Source: Abditibacterium sp. (GTDB taxonomy: Bacteria > Armatimonadota > Abditibacteriia > Abditibacteriales > Abditibacteriaceae). From it: a DNA stretch of 64,000 bases. Positions within the stretch are counted from its first letter, which is position 1. Each line of letters begins with the position of its first letter. The notes beneath the pieces were generated by a model. The model did no database searches. It was given only the letters and a program-made list of their open reading frames with translations, and had not been told where the DNA came from. The stretch is taken from contig JAUJNG010000003.1 of NCBI GenBank assembly GCA_030448265.1, forward strand, positions 124,001-188,000, in the 5' to 3' direction. The position numbers and the translations under genes are program-made. Of the stretch, positions 1 to 11,100 are shown piece by piece.

Positions 1-2422
1 GTTGCGGCGGTCATCATCGCCAACTGCATGAGGACATCTTCGTGGTTGGAGGCATCCTTGATGAGCGCGATTTGCGCGCGGCCCCACGCCGCATGGCGCG
101 CCGGATCGCGTTGCACCAGGGCCAATACGACTTCGGAAGAAAAGCCCTCGCGGTTTTTGGGGCCGAACTGCGTCAGCAGTTTTTCGGCTCGCTCCCTGTC
201 CAGAAACGCGAGATTCTCGGCCAGATTCGTCAGTTCGTGGCCAGGTTTGGGGCCTTCATCGTCCATCCAGCGCGCCAGCAGCGCGAAAGCGCGCTCGACA
301 TCGCGCGGCGCGGGCTGGGGCGCGGCGCTTTGCAGTTTGATTTCGATTTTTCCACCGGTTGTGGCGCTTCCCTGGCCCCAATCGCGCCCGCGCGCGGCGC
401 CCACGACGGTTTCGCCCACGCGCAGATTTTCGAGTTTGAAACCGCCCTGGGCATCGGTTTTGGCGCGCGGCGCCGACGTGTCGCGCCCATCGCCAGGAAA
501 AAGCGGCGCCACGAGCGCGTTCGCAACGGGCGCGCCCTGAGCATCGATGACGCGGCCCTCAATCGTGGCGTCGAGCGGCGACAGAACGGCATCTGAGACG
601 CGCGGCGCGTCGGTTTTGGCGTCGAGACGCGCGACGGCGCCGACTTTGACGAGGGTGTATCCGGCTTTGGAGGGCGTGATTTCGGCGCTTTCGTCGGGAC
701 GCAGACCGCGCAGCACGACTTCGCCGCGCCTATTGGTCTGGATGGTATCCATGCGCTGCGCACCGTTGGTGGGGTCGAACAAAATGCTGATGAGAACTTT
801 GGCGCCCGCGACCGGCTCGCCCTCAGGCGTCACCACGCGCACCGTGACATCCTGACGCTCGATGCGGCGCAGCGTGAGTTGGATGGGCGCGGGAGCGTTC
901 GCGCGCACCCTGCCATCGCCCACGATTTGCCAGTCGCCACTGGTTTTGAGAATGACGCTGCCGCTCGGCCGGTTGGGATTGCCTCCTGGCCGCAGGCCGC
1001 GCCCATCGACGCCGCGCAGTTTCCAGGCGCCCTGAGCGTCCACGGTCGTGGTGGCGCCTTCGAATCTGTTGCCGCTCGAAATCGTCGCGCCCGTCGCGGG
1101 TTTGCCCGCTTCGTCCAACGCGGTGCCCGTGAGCGTGATGCCGCGCCGCAGGGCGAAATCGGGCGCCGCTTTGCTGTTGGCGGTAATGGGCCGCGTAATA
1201 TCGCTGCGACTCATGTCGAGCAAATAATCGAGCGGACGGGAGTAGATGTAAAAGCGAGTCGATCCCGCGACGGCGCGCACCGTGTAGCGGCCCTGGGCGT
1301 CGCTGGGAGGGCTGAAGGCAAAACCAAAAGGGCCGCCGGCAGCGACGCGGACGCCGGCGACCGGCAATTTGCTGCCCGAATCGGTGATGGTGCCGCTCAA
1401 AGCGATGCCCGCGCCAACGGTGATGTCGGGCGCGCGCGTTTCGGCTCCAACCGTGACGGCCACGCCTGAGGCGCCCGCCGGCGCCCATTTTTCGTCGGGC
1501 GGCGCGACCGTAAGAGTGGCTCTACCTCCTGGCAGACCCCGAAACGAAAAAGTGCCGTCCGATGCGGTGTGGCCCCGCGCATAGCCGCGCTCGGTTCCCG
1601 CCACCTCCACCATGATGATGGCATCGGGCACGGGCTTGCCGTCGGAAAAAAGCACGCGCCCCGTGATGCGCGCGCCTGGATTGGCGATCAAATCGGGCGC
1701 GGCGGGCGAGGTTTCATCGGGAGTCGCGCCTATCGTGGTTTCGACGCTTTTTTGCAAGAAACGCGAATCGTCGAGGATGACGTAAGCGGTGCTTTCGAGC
1801 GGTAAATCGCGCAAAACCCAGGTTCCATCGGGCTGGGTAACGGTTTGAAACGCGCGAAACAGGGGATTTTCATCGGGTAGACCTTGCAGACTGACGCGGC
1901 TGAGAAAATGGCTCAATTCGTCGCTTCCCGCCGCGAGGCGCAGGTATTGAAGGCTCACGCGCGCCCCGCCGACGGGCGCTCCCCCTGCATCACGCACCGT
2001 TCCCGTTGCCGATGCGCCGCGCCGGAGCGTGATGTCGTTGTCTGCGGCGCGCAACATAACGTGCTGAAGTGCCAATCCAGGCGCGTGAATGAGGGCAGGC
2101 ACGCGCCACGCTTCGAGTTGGGCTGCGTCGAGATCGTCGGGCGCGTTCTCGTCGCGCTGCGGCGCCTCGACCTGGGCCGCGAAACGGCCTACGGCATCGC
2201 TTTGCAGCGTGAGAGGCTTTATACGTGTCGCGGAATAGCGAAGCAGAACGATGTCGGCTTTAGCAACGGGCTGGCCCGCCGCGTCGCGAACCAGACCGCG
2301 CACTTCGAGTTTCTTTTCTGGAACGGTTTGAGCGACAGCGGGACGGGGCACGAGACCACACGCCCAAGCGCACAGCGCGAAAAAAAAACGGCGAGACGGA
2401 GAGAAAAACGGCGGCGCGACAT
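1..2422 (-). CDS. Secreted protein with tandem carboxypeptidase-regulatory-like domains (3' end outside window; frameshift in signal peptide)
   Basis: The minus-strand frame stays open from about 2380 to the window edge and encodes a chain of beta-sandwich repeats of the carboxypeptidase-regulatory-like type, with motifs such as GTVRDAGGAPVGGARV, GRVLFSDGKPVPDA and GTALDEAGKPATGATI. The last visible part (after about residue 700) is alpha-helical and rich in E, L and R. The ATG at 2422 starts MSRRRFSLRLAVFF, then the frame is lost at a run of nine A (plus strand, about 2380-2388). One extra base restores a classic signal peptide ending in PRPAVAQ, joined to the repeats. The indel is therefore probably a homopolymer error. 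The protein is likely exported; no catalytic domain is visible in the part present. Confidence 0.75.
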
Positions 2423-2537
2423 GAACAATGCTCCTGGGAAAGAGGAAAGAATACCATCAGTGCGCCGCTTCGGGCACAAACGCGAACGGGTTACAAAAGC
2501 AGCGAGTAAAGTAGATGACGCCAAGGCTCTCGCCATG

Positions 2538-2572
2538 AAAAAAAGGCCCTGCTTCGATGAAGCAGGGCCTTA
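2538..2572 (-). terminator. Rho-independent terminator
   Basis: On the minus strand a perfect 11-bp GGCCCTGCTTC stem with a short loop is followed by a T run. It lies downstream of the metalloprotease gene that ends at 2718 and upstream of the minus-strand gene starting at 2422. Confidence 0.8.
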
Positions 2573-2576
2573 ACTC

Positions 2577-2681
2577 CTATCCAAAAAGGCTGTCCTGGCG
2601 GGACTCACGTCCTCTTCCAATCGGTGACTGTCAGGGATTGGAAGAGGACGTGAGTCCCGCATCTGCCACCTCTTTGGATAG
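2577..2681. repeat. Intergenic nested palindrome, family A (25-bp arms)
   Basis: The inner arms 2598-2622 and 2636-2660 are perfect 25-bp inverted copies (GCGGGACTCACGTCCTCTTC and five more bases) around a 13-base loop. An outer inverted pair, CTATCCAAA at 2577 and its complement at 2673, brackets them. A single arm of the inner palindrome, with one mismatch, recurs at 19225-19249. The outer ends resemble the flanks of the palindrome at 3643-3698. Confidence 0.9.
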
Positions 2682-2717
2682 CCTCTCAATTGGTTGCAAC
2701 CGCCGTGGAGCAAGGTT

Positions 2718-3437
2718 TCAGTGAATGGTAATGGTGCGCGTCGGACCGGTGGGTCGAGTGCGCGCGCTGCGAGACGTGCTGGTGTTGAACTGACCGTTAT
2801 AGATGGCCAGCAGCGTATTCAAATCGGCGGTGGTGATGCAGGAGCAACCGGCGGAATTGCCGACCGGAAACATCAAATCGGCCTCGTTGGGGCTGTGGCC
2901 CGCGATGCCGAGGCTGTGGCCAAATTCATGGGCGGCAGTCTGGATGTCCTCGCGGCTGTCGCCGGTGATGCCGATGTTCATGGCGACTTCGATGATGAGG
3001 TTGGTGGACTGCTCGAAAGTGATGGTGGAAAGTCCCAGCTCGTCGCCTGGCCCGCCCGAAAAAGAGGAGAAAGTCACGGAAATATCGGCCTGGTTTGCGT
3101 CGGTGACGACTTGGTAGGGCACTCGATTTCCGGTAGCCGAAACCCACTGATTAAAACCGGTAATAGCGATGTTTCGCCGCGCGGCGTTAAATTCGGAGTT
3201 GGGAACGAAGTAGACGTTGATGGGGAAACTCGCCCAGCGCAGCCTGTTCTCTATCGAGGCGACATAGTTGGGCGTGAAATTCTGGCTGGGGGTGGGTGTG
3301 CCCGAAGCCGTCGGCGAAGGAATCGCGCTGCCGCCACCACCGCCGCCGCCGCAGCCCGCAATGCTCAGCATCGGGACTGCGACGGCAGCCATCAACAAAC
3401 CAACGGGCGTCCAGCGACGTTTGCTCAAATTGATCAT
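2718..3437 (-). CDS. Matrixin-like metalloprotease, lipoprotein (paralogue 1)
   Basis: This 239-residue protein starts at the ATG at 3437, which has AAGGAGG six bases upstream; longer in-frame starts lack such a site. The N-terminus is a lipoprotein signal with lipobox LSIAGC, followed by a glycine tract and a P/T/S linker. The catalytic domain carries HEFGHSLGIAGHS, the zinc signature of bacterial matrixin-like peptidases (HExxHxxGxxGHS variant), followed by a DLMFP Met-turn. It ends in a CSC...LNTLLAIYNGQF segment shared with the neighbour at 3702. The two are tandem paralogues. The protein is probably membrane-anchored outside the cytoplasm; the substrate is unknown. Confidence 0.85.
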   Translation of the reverse strand: MINLSKRRWTPVGLLMAAVAVPMLSIAGCGGGGGGGSAIPSPTASGTPTPSQNFTPNYVASIENRLRWASFPINVYFVPNSEFNAARRNIAITGFNQWVSATGNRVPYQVVTDANQADISVTFSSFSGGPGDELGLSTITFEQSTNLIIEVAMNIGITGDSREDIQTAAHEFGHSLGIAGHSPNEADLMFPVGNSAGCSCITTADLNTLLAIYNGQFNTSTSRSARTRPTGPTRTITIH

Positions 3438-3494
3438 CGTTTGCCTCCTTGCATAGAAAAGGCCACTGCAAGCCTTAACTTCAAGTTTTGGCTT

Positions 3495-3637
3495 AGAATC
3501 AGTTTGAAAAGTCCTATTGCGGTTTATAAAGCGGTTTGTAGTAGCGCCGCGAGGCGCGTTTGGATCAACTCTTACGCTTTCCAAACGCGCCTCGCGGCGC
3601 TACTACAAACCGCAATAGGACTTTTCAAACTGATTCT
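3495..3637. repeat. Composite nested palindrome, families B and C
   Basis: An outer inverted repeat (AGAATCAGTTTGAAAAGTCC at 3495 and its complement ending at 3637) encloses an 80-bp palindromic module at 3532-3611 with the core GTAGTAGCGCCGCGAGGCGC. The left side carries 12 extra bases (ATAAAGCGGTTT) that partly duplicate the junction. A second copy of the 80-bp module, with three substitutions, sits at 60473-60552 inside a different outer palindrome. Confidence 0.9.
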
Positions 3638-3642
3638 TAGAA

Positions 3643-3698
3643 CCTATCCGAATAGGCTGGGAGCGGAGCATCCAGGTTCAATGCCCTCTTCGGATAGG
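3643..3698. repeat. Short palindrome related to the ends of family A
   Basis: The 10-bp arms CCTATCCGAA and TTCGGATAGG flank about 36 bases. The right arm abuts the stop codon of the gene ending at 3702. The arm sequence matches the outer arms of the element at 2577-2681 apart from single substitutions. Confidence 0.7.
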
Positions 3699-3701
3699 CT
3701 C

Positions 3702-4538
3702 TTAATGATGATGAACACAGCCACGGTCGCGACTGCGGCTGATGGTGATGGTGCGCAGGGGGCCGACGGGCGCGGGCCTGCGCGCGCCGGTAGCTTGAGG
3801 GAACTGGCCGTTATAGATGGCGAACAGCGTATTCCTATCGGCTGTGGTGACGCAGCTACAGCCGCGCAGGTTGGCAGAATTACCCAGGAAATACATCAAA
3901 TCGGGCACATTGGGGCTGTGGCCGCGATCTGGAGGACCTGGATCACCAATGATGCCCAGTGTGTGCCCGAACTCATGGGCGGCGGTGTTAGTGTCCTCGT
4001 TGTTGTTGCCGGTGAGGGCGATAGTGACCCGCGCGTCGGTGATTATCCCTCTCGAATCAATGAGGAGTTCGGCCAAACCCAGAATGTTGTCGCCGCCAGG
4101 GACGAAAGTGTTGAAAATCACCGTGACGTCGGCCTGGGCCGGATCGGTGATCACCGTATATCTGACTCGGTTGGCGGTGGCCGTGACCCATTGATTGAAA
4201 CCGGTAGTTAAGATGTTCCGGCGCTCTGGGGTGGGGTTTGAGGCGGGGTCAAAATAAACTTTAAGCGGGAAACTTGGCCAACGCGACGGAGAGCCAATGG
4301 TAGAAAGGTAATTGGGCTCAAAGGTCGTTCCAGGGGGAAACGGGGTGGGAGTGGGCGTGATTCTGGGGTCGGGAGTGGGAGTGGGAGGGGCCGGAGTCGG
4401 CGTGCCCAAAACCACAGGCGGGGGAACGGTCACGCCATTGTCGCCGCCGCCGCAGCCGGAGAGGCTCAGCAGGGGCGCTGCGATGCCTCCCAACAATAAA
4501 CCGATGGGTGCCCAGAGACGTTTGCTTACATTCATCAT
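3702..4538 (-). CDS. Matrixin-like metalloprotease, lipoprotein (paralogue 2)
   Basis: This 278-residue paralogue of the protein at 2718 starts at the ATG at 4538 (a second ATG follows at once). It has a lipobox (LLSLSGC) and then a long P/T linker rich in TPTP repeats. The zinc site is HEFGHTLGIIGD followed by a seven-residue insertion and then RGHSPNVPDLMY, so the third zinc ligand lies in an insertion compared with paralogue 1. The conserved CSC...RNTLFAIYNGQF block is present. The C-terminus ends in three histidines, encoded next to the palindrome at 3643. It is probably a surface protease of unknown substrate. Confidence 0.85.
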   Translation of the reverse strand: MMNVSKRLWAPIGLLLGGIAAPLLSLSGCGGGDNGVTVPPPVVLGTPTPAPPTPTPDPRITPTPTPFPPGTTFEPNYLSTIGSPSRWPSFPLKVYFDPASNPTPERRNILTTGFNQWVTATANRVRYTVITDPAQADVTVIFNTFVPGGDNILGLAELLIDSRGIITDARVTIALTGNNNEDTNTAAHEFGHTLGIIGDPGPPDRGHSPNVPDLMYFLGNSANLRGCSCVTTADRNTLFAIYNGQFPQATGARRPAPVGPLRTITISRSRDRGCVHHH

Positions 4539-5147
4539 TTGTTTGTTTTCCTACAGTGTAAATTTCTTCCCATTGCGCGCACCTGAAGCGCGAGGCACAC
4601 CTATTCTGCTCCTGCCGTGAAGGGCAGGGAAGCAACCCTTGCGGATCGCGTCTTCTCGCCGTAGCTTCGCGCTTGGCGAAGGGATTTGGCGAAGGGATTT
4701 GGCGAAGGAGAAAAACAGAGTGACAGCGAAAAGAGAATCTTGAGGTCTCGGCGTTCCTTTTAGGGCGGCTTTGGGTGAGGTTTTTTCTCTTCAGGAGTGG
4801 TTTACAAGTATATCTTCACGGCGCTTCGGGAGAAATGTCTGGCCCTCTACCAATTCAGGGCAGTTCCCCAATTTTTCAACCGCAGAGACCCCAATACAGG
4901 AAAACAGAGTGAGAAACCAAGTTTTGAATGCCCTTTTCATGGCTTCTGCCTCTTTAATTCTCAGCGTAGGACGTCTTTGCGGTTGAAAATTGGGGTGATC
5001 GCCTTGGATGGTGGTAAGCGAAAATAGCGTCTCAGTGGCCAAACTGTGGCACGACTGTTTTTCGTTGTTCCTTTCCAAACACGCATACTGAGAGTGCTGT
5101 TCCTATTCCGGTTTCATTCCGGCTCCAGTTCCATCCAAGGAGAATCC
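4539..5147. other. Intergenic region between divergent genes
   Basis: No convincing gene was found. The region holds a short tandem repeat (about 2.5 copies of TTGGCGAAGGGATT at 4673-4708) and a decayed inverted repeat (4866-4889 against 4973-4995, core AACCGCA). A 49-codon minus-strand ORF (4791-4940) begins with a hydrophobic MKRAFKTWFLTLFSCIG segment, but it has no clear ribosome site and contains the PELVEG string that many intergenic repeats encode by chance, so it is not called. Promoters for both flanking genes must lie here. Confidence 0.5.
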
Positions 5148-8100
5148 GTGCCCGTAAAACGACCCCCCGCAACCTCCCGTCCCGCCAATGGGACATCCCC
5201 TTCCGAAGTGACCTATTCCGCCGATCAGCTTCAGCCCCTGCTGGACGCTCTGCTCGCGGCCAAAGACGGCGATTTTTCGCTGCGCCTTCCGGTTCCCAAA
5301 GGCCGCGCCGCCAATGATGTGCTGGGCGAAATTCATCGCGCTTTCAATGATGTCATCGGCCTCAACCAAGCGATGGCCGACGAAATCGTGCGCGTCGGGC
5401 GCATCGTGGGACGCGAAGGCCGCATGACCGAGCGCGCCCAGCTCAGAGGCGCGACCGGCTCGTGGGCCATCTCCAACGATTCGGTCAACCAGCTCATCGA
5501 AGACCTGGCGCGCCCCACGACCGAAGTGGCGCGCGTCATCACCGCCGTCGCCCAGGGCGATTTGAGCCAGAAAATGGCGCTCGAAATCGAGGGCACGCCT
5601 GTCCGCCCAGGGCGATTTGAGCCAGAAAATGGCGCTCGAAATCGAGGGCACGCCTGTCAAAGGCGAATTTTTAACCATCGGCACCACGGTCAACACCATG
5701 GTTGACCAGCTTTCTTCTTTCGCCGATGAAGTGACGCGCGTGGCGCGCGAAGTCGGAACCGAGGGCAAGCTGGGTGGCCAGGCCAAAGTCAAAGGCGCGT
5801 CGGGAACGTGGAACGACCTGACGGACAACGTTAACTCACTCGCCTCCAACCTCACCAATCAGGTGCGAAATATCGCCCTCGTCACGACTGCGGTTGCGAA
5901 CGGCGACTTGAGCCAGAAAATCACCGTTGATGCGCGCGGCGAGATTCTCGAACTCAAAAACACCGTCAACGTGATGGTGGATCAATTGAACTCCTTCGCC
6001 GCCGAAGTGACGCGCGTGGCGCGCGAAGTGGGAACCGAAGGCAAACTGGGCGGACAAGCCGAAGTTAAGGGCGTGTCGGGAACGTGGAAAGACCTCACCG
6101 ACAATGTGAACCTGCTGGCGGGCAACCTCACCGTGCAGCTGCGCGACGTGTCCAAAGTCGCCTTCGCCATCGCCAACGGCGATTTAACGCAGAAAATCAC
6201 CGTCGATGTCAAGGGCGAAATTCTCCAGATCAAAGATGTCATCAACCAGATGGTGGACAGCCTTTCGACCTTCGCCGGCGAAGTGACGCGCGTCGCCAAG
6301 GAAGTCGGAACCGAAGGCGTTCTGGGTGGCCAGGCCGACGTTCCCAACGTCGCCGGCACCTGGAAAGACCTCACCGACAACGTCAACTTCATGGCGTCGA
6401 ACCTGACAACTCAGGTGCGCGGCATCGCCAAAGTCGTCACCGCCGTCGCCAATGGCGATCTCGATCAAAAACTGGTCGTGGAAGCCAAAGGTGAAGTCGC
6501 CGCGCTCGCCGAAACGATTAACAGCATGACCGGCACGCTTTCGACGTTCGCGGAACAGGTCACGACGGTGGCGCGCGAAGTCGGAACCGAAGGCATTCTG
6601 GGCGGACAGGCCGAAGTTCCCAACGCGGCGGGCACCTGGAAAGACCTCACCGACAACGTCAACTCACTCGCCTCCAACCTCACCAACCAGGTGCGAAACA
6701 TCGCCCTGGTCACCACCGCCGTTGCCAACGGCGACTTGAGCCAGAAAATCACTGTTGATGCGCGCGGCGAAATTTTGGAATTGAAGGACACCATCAACGT
6801 GATGGTGGATCAGCTCAACTCCTTCGCCGCCGAGGTCACCCGCGTCGCCAAAGAAGTCGGAACCGAAGGGAAACTGGGCGGACAGGCCGAAGTGAAAGGC
6901 GTGTCAGGAACGTGGAAGGACTTGACGGATAACGTCAACTCACTCGCTTCGAATTTGACCGGACAGGTGCGAAACATCGCCCTCGTGACCACCGCCGTTG
7001 CTAACGGCGATTTGAGCCAGAAAATCACCGTTGACGCGCGCGGCGAAATCTCCGAACTCAAAAACACCATCAACACGATGGTGGATCAGCTCAACTCCTT
7101 CGCCGCCGAAGTGACGCGCGTGGCGCGCGAAGTGGGAACCGAAGGCAAACTGGGCGGACAAGCCGAAGTTAAGGGCGTGTCGGGGACGTGGAAAGACCTC
7201 ACCGACAACGTGAACTTCATGGCGGGCAACCTCACCGATCAGGTGCGAAACATCGCGCTGGTGACCACCGCCGTTGCGAACGGCGATTTGTCCAAGAAAA
7301 TCACCGTCGATGTCAAGGGCGAGATTCTCGAACTCAAAAACACCATCAACGTGATGGTTGACCAGCTCAACTCATTTGCTGCTGAGGTAACGCGCGTGGC
7401 GCGCGAAGTGGGAACCGAAGGAAAACTGGGCGGACAGGCCGAAGTTAAGGGCGTGTCGGGCACCTGGAAAGACCTCACCGACAACGTGAACTTCATGGCC
7501 TCGAACCTCACGACTCAGGTGCGCGGCATCGTCAAGGTCGTTACCGCCGTCGCCGATGGTGATCTGGGCCAGAAACTCCATGTGGATGCCAAAGGTGAAG
7601 TCGCGGCGCTCGCCGAAACCATCAACAGCATGACCGATACGCTTTCGACGTTCGCGGAACAGGTCACGACGGTGGCGCGCGAGGTCGGAACCGAAGGCAT
7701 TCTGGGTGGACAGGCGAAGGTGCCCAACGTCGCCGGAACGTGGAAGGATTTGACGGAAAACGTCAACTTCATGGCCTCGAACCTGACGACTCAGGTGCGC
7801 GGCATCGCCAAAGTCGTGACGGCGGTCGCCAACGGCAATCTCGATCAGAAATTGGTGGTAGAAGCCAAAGGCGAAGTCGCAGATTTGGCCAACACCATCA
7901 ACTCGATGACCGACACACTGTCGATTTTCGCGGAGCAGGTCACCACGGTGGCGCGCGAAGTGGGAACCGAAGGCAAGCTGGGCGGGCAGGCGAAGGTGCC
8001 CAACGTGGCGGGGACGTGGAAAGACCTCACCGAAAACGTCAACTACATGGCGAACTCGCTCACCGTTCAGGTGCGCGCCATTTCCGACGTGGCGACGGCG

Positions 8101-11100
8101 GTGACCGAAGGCGATTTGACGCGCTCGGTCACGGTCGAAGCGCAGGGCGAGGTTTCGCTTCTCAAAAACAACGTCAACCAGATGATCGCCAATCTGAAGG
8201 ACACCACGGAAAAGAACAACGAGCAGGACTTCCTCAAAACCAACCTCGCGCGCTTCTCGCGCATGATGCAGGGGCAGAAATCGCTCGAATCGGTGGCGCG
8301 CCTGATTATGTCGGAAGTGACGCCGCTTGTTTCGGGGCATCACGGCGCGTTTTTCATCAACGATGCGCCGCTCGCAAACCAGGCGATTCTCAAGATGATC
8401 TCGTCTTACGCCTACCAGGAGCGGAAAAACCTCGCCAACCAGTTCCGCGTCGGCGAAGGCATCGTCGGGCAGTGCGCGCTGGAAAAGAAGAGCATTCTGC
8501 TCACCAACGTGCCGCCGGACTACATCCACATTTCATCGGGTCTGGGCGAGGCAGCGCCGCTCAATATCATCGTTTTGCCGGTCTTGTTCGAGGGCGAAAT
8601 CATGGCGGTCATCGAACTGGCGTCGTTCCAGCCCTTCTCCGAGATTCACCGCACCTTCCTGGATCAACTCACCGAAAGCATCGGCGTGGTTTTGAACATG
8701 ATTCAGGCCAATGTCCGCACCGAGGAGCTGCTCGAACAGTCGCAGTCGCTCACCCAGGAACTGCAAAGCCAGTCGCAGGAATTGCAGTCGCAGCAGAGCC
8801 AGCTCAAAAGCACCAACTCCGAACTGGAATCGCAGGCGCGCGAACTGGAAGAAAAAGCGACGCTTCTGGCCGATCAAAACTCCAAAGTCGAACTCAAAAA
8901 CCGCGAAGTTGAGATGGCGCGGGCCGCTCTGGAAGAAAAAGCCGAGCAGCTCGCGGTTTCGAGCAAATACAAATCGGAATTTCTGGCCAACATGAGCCAC
9001 GAACTCCGCACGCCGCTCAATTCGATGCTCATTCTGGCCAAACTTCTGGCCGACAACCCCGACGGCAATCTCACGCCCAAACAAATCGAATTCGCTTCGA
9101 CCGTTTACGGTTCGGGCGGCGACCTGCTCAACCTCATCAACGAGATTCTGGACTTGTCGAAGGTCGAAGCGGGCAAAATGGAAGTCGAAGTCGGCGAGGT
9201 TTCAATTGCCGAAGTCGGCGAATACGTCGAACGCACCTTTTCCCAGGTGGCGCGCCAAAAAGGTCTCGATTTTGATGTCGTAATCGCGTCCGATGTGCCC
9301 GCCACGATGCAAACCGACGTGACGCGGCTCCATCAAGTGCTCAAAAACCTGCTCGCCAACGCGTTCAAATTCACCGATGCAGGGCGCGTCGAACTTCAAA
9401 TCGGTCTCGCCGACCGGAGCGACATCGAGCGCTCATTTGGTGGTTTCCGCGCCGCTGGCGCCGACCGCCGCCGCCGTGGCGCGGTCTTGGCTTTCGCCGT
9501 CCGCGATACCGGAATCGGCATCGCCGCCGACAAGCAGCGCCTCATCTTCGAGGCGTTTCAGCAGGCCGACGGCACCACCAGCCGCAAATACGGCGGCACC
9601 GGTCTTGGACTTTCCATTTCGCGCGAAATCACGCGCCTGCTGGGAGGCCGCATCCAGGTCGAAAGCGAGCCAGGCGAGGGCAGCATCTTCACCCTTTTCC
9701 TGCCGCAGGAATATAGCGGCGAACTCGACCCAATGGATCCGGTGTCTTCCGAACCCTTCTCCGGCTCCGGCAGCTTTGGGGGCAACGGTTCGGGCTATCG
9801 CGGCTCCAACGGCAACGGCTCCAACGGCAGCTCCACTTCTTCTCTGTCCGGCGGTTTGGGCGGGCGAACCTGGGAAGCGTCTCCGGCTCGCGGGCAAACC
9901 AGCGCGCGCGACACCTCGCCGCCCGTTGTTCCCTCGGCCTCGACGGACATTTCACCCGCCGCCGCCATCATGAAATCGCAGGTTCTGGCCTCGCACCGCG
10001 ACGGCAAGGACAATAATCCCACCGGTGACGACCGCGACAATCTGGAGCCAAGCGACCGCAAACTGCTCATCGTCGAAGACGATGTCAATTTCGCCAGAAT
10101 TTTGCTCGAAACGGGCCGCCGTCAGGGCTTCAAGGGCCTGGTGGCGATGCAGGGCGACATCGCTCTGGCGATGGCGCACGAATACCAGCCGCACGCCATC
10201 ACCCTCGATTTGCAATTGCCGCTCATCGACGGCTGGACGGTGCTCGACCAGCTCAAACGCGACCCCGCCACGCGTCACATTCCGGTGCAGGTGATTTCGG
10301 TGATGGATCAAACCAATGGCTCCCTGGTCAAGGCGATCTCCTACCTCGAAAAACCGGTGAGCCGCGAAGCTGTCGAGGGCGCCCTGGCGCACATGAAGAG
10401 CTTCGCCGAGCGCGAAGTGCGCGAACTTCTGGTCGTGGAAGACAACGAAGCGCAGCGCGAGAGCATCGTTCAGCTCATCGGAAACATGGATGTTCACACC
10501 ACGGCTGTTGGAACCGGTGAAGAAGCGCTCGCCCTTCTCAAGGACAACTCCTTCGACTGCATGATTTTAGATCTGGGTCTGCCGGATATGGGCGGATTCG
10601 ATTTGCTCAAAAAAATCAAGAAACAGGCCCGTTTCAAGAGTTTGCCGGTCGTGATCTACACCGGACGCGACCTCACCAAGCAAGAGGAACTCCAGCTCAA
10701 GAAATACGCCGCCACCATTATCACCAAAGACGCCACCTCGTCGGAGCGGCTGTTGGATGACACCGCGCTGTTTCTGCATCGCGTGTTGAAACGCGCATCG
10801 GGCCAGCCCACAACCGCCACGGCGGTGCCCAAAGAGGCAAACGGCGTTTCACCGGTTGGAACCAAAAGCGAGAGCGCGAAACCCGCATTGAAAGCAGTCA
10901 AATCGCCGCCCGCGCCTTCGGGCAACGGTGTCGGCAAGCCCACCGTCTTGGTGGTCGATGACGATATGCGTAACATCTTCGCTCTCACCAGCGCGCTGGA
11001 AAATTACGGCATGACGGTGCTTTTCGCCGAAAACGGGCGCGACGGCATTGAGGTTTTGCAAAGCCATCCCGAAATCGAGCTGGTGTTGATGGACGTGATG

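Noticed and set aside
3495..3637. Insertion sequence ends
   Set aside because: No transposase or coding capacity lies between the inverted repeats, and the elements are too short; non-autonomous palindromes describe them better.
2694..4211. 505-codon plus-strand open frame
   Set aside because: It is antisense to the two metalloprotease genes, has no recognisable protein features and results from codon bias; the minus-strand genes have ribosome sites, signal peptides and zinc motifs.
4791..4940. 49-residue secreted peptide
   Set aside because: No ribosome site, and it contains PELVEG, a string often encoded by dispersed repeats; too weak to call.
5690..8185. CRISPR-like or satellite array
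   Set aside because: Repeats are 276 bp, in frame and coding for HAMP domains; there are no spacers.
7372..8529. Long minus-strand frames opposite the kinase
   Set aside because: Repetitive low-complexity translation that mirrors the HAMP repeats; not a gene.
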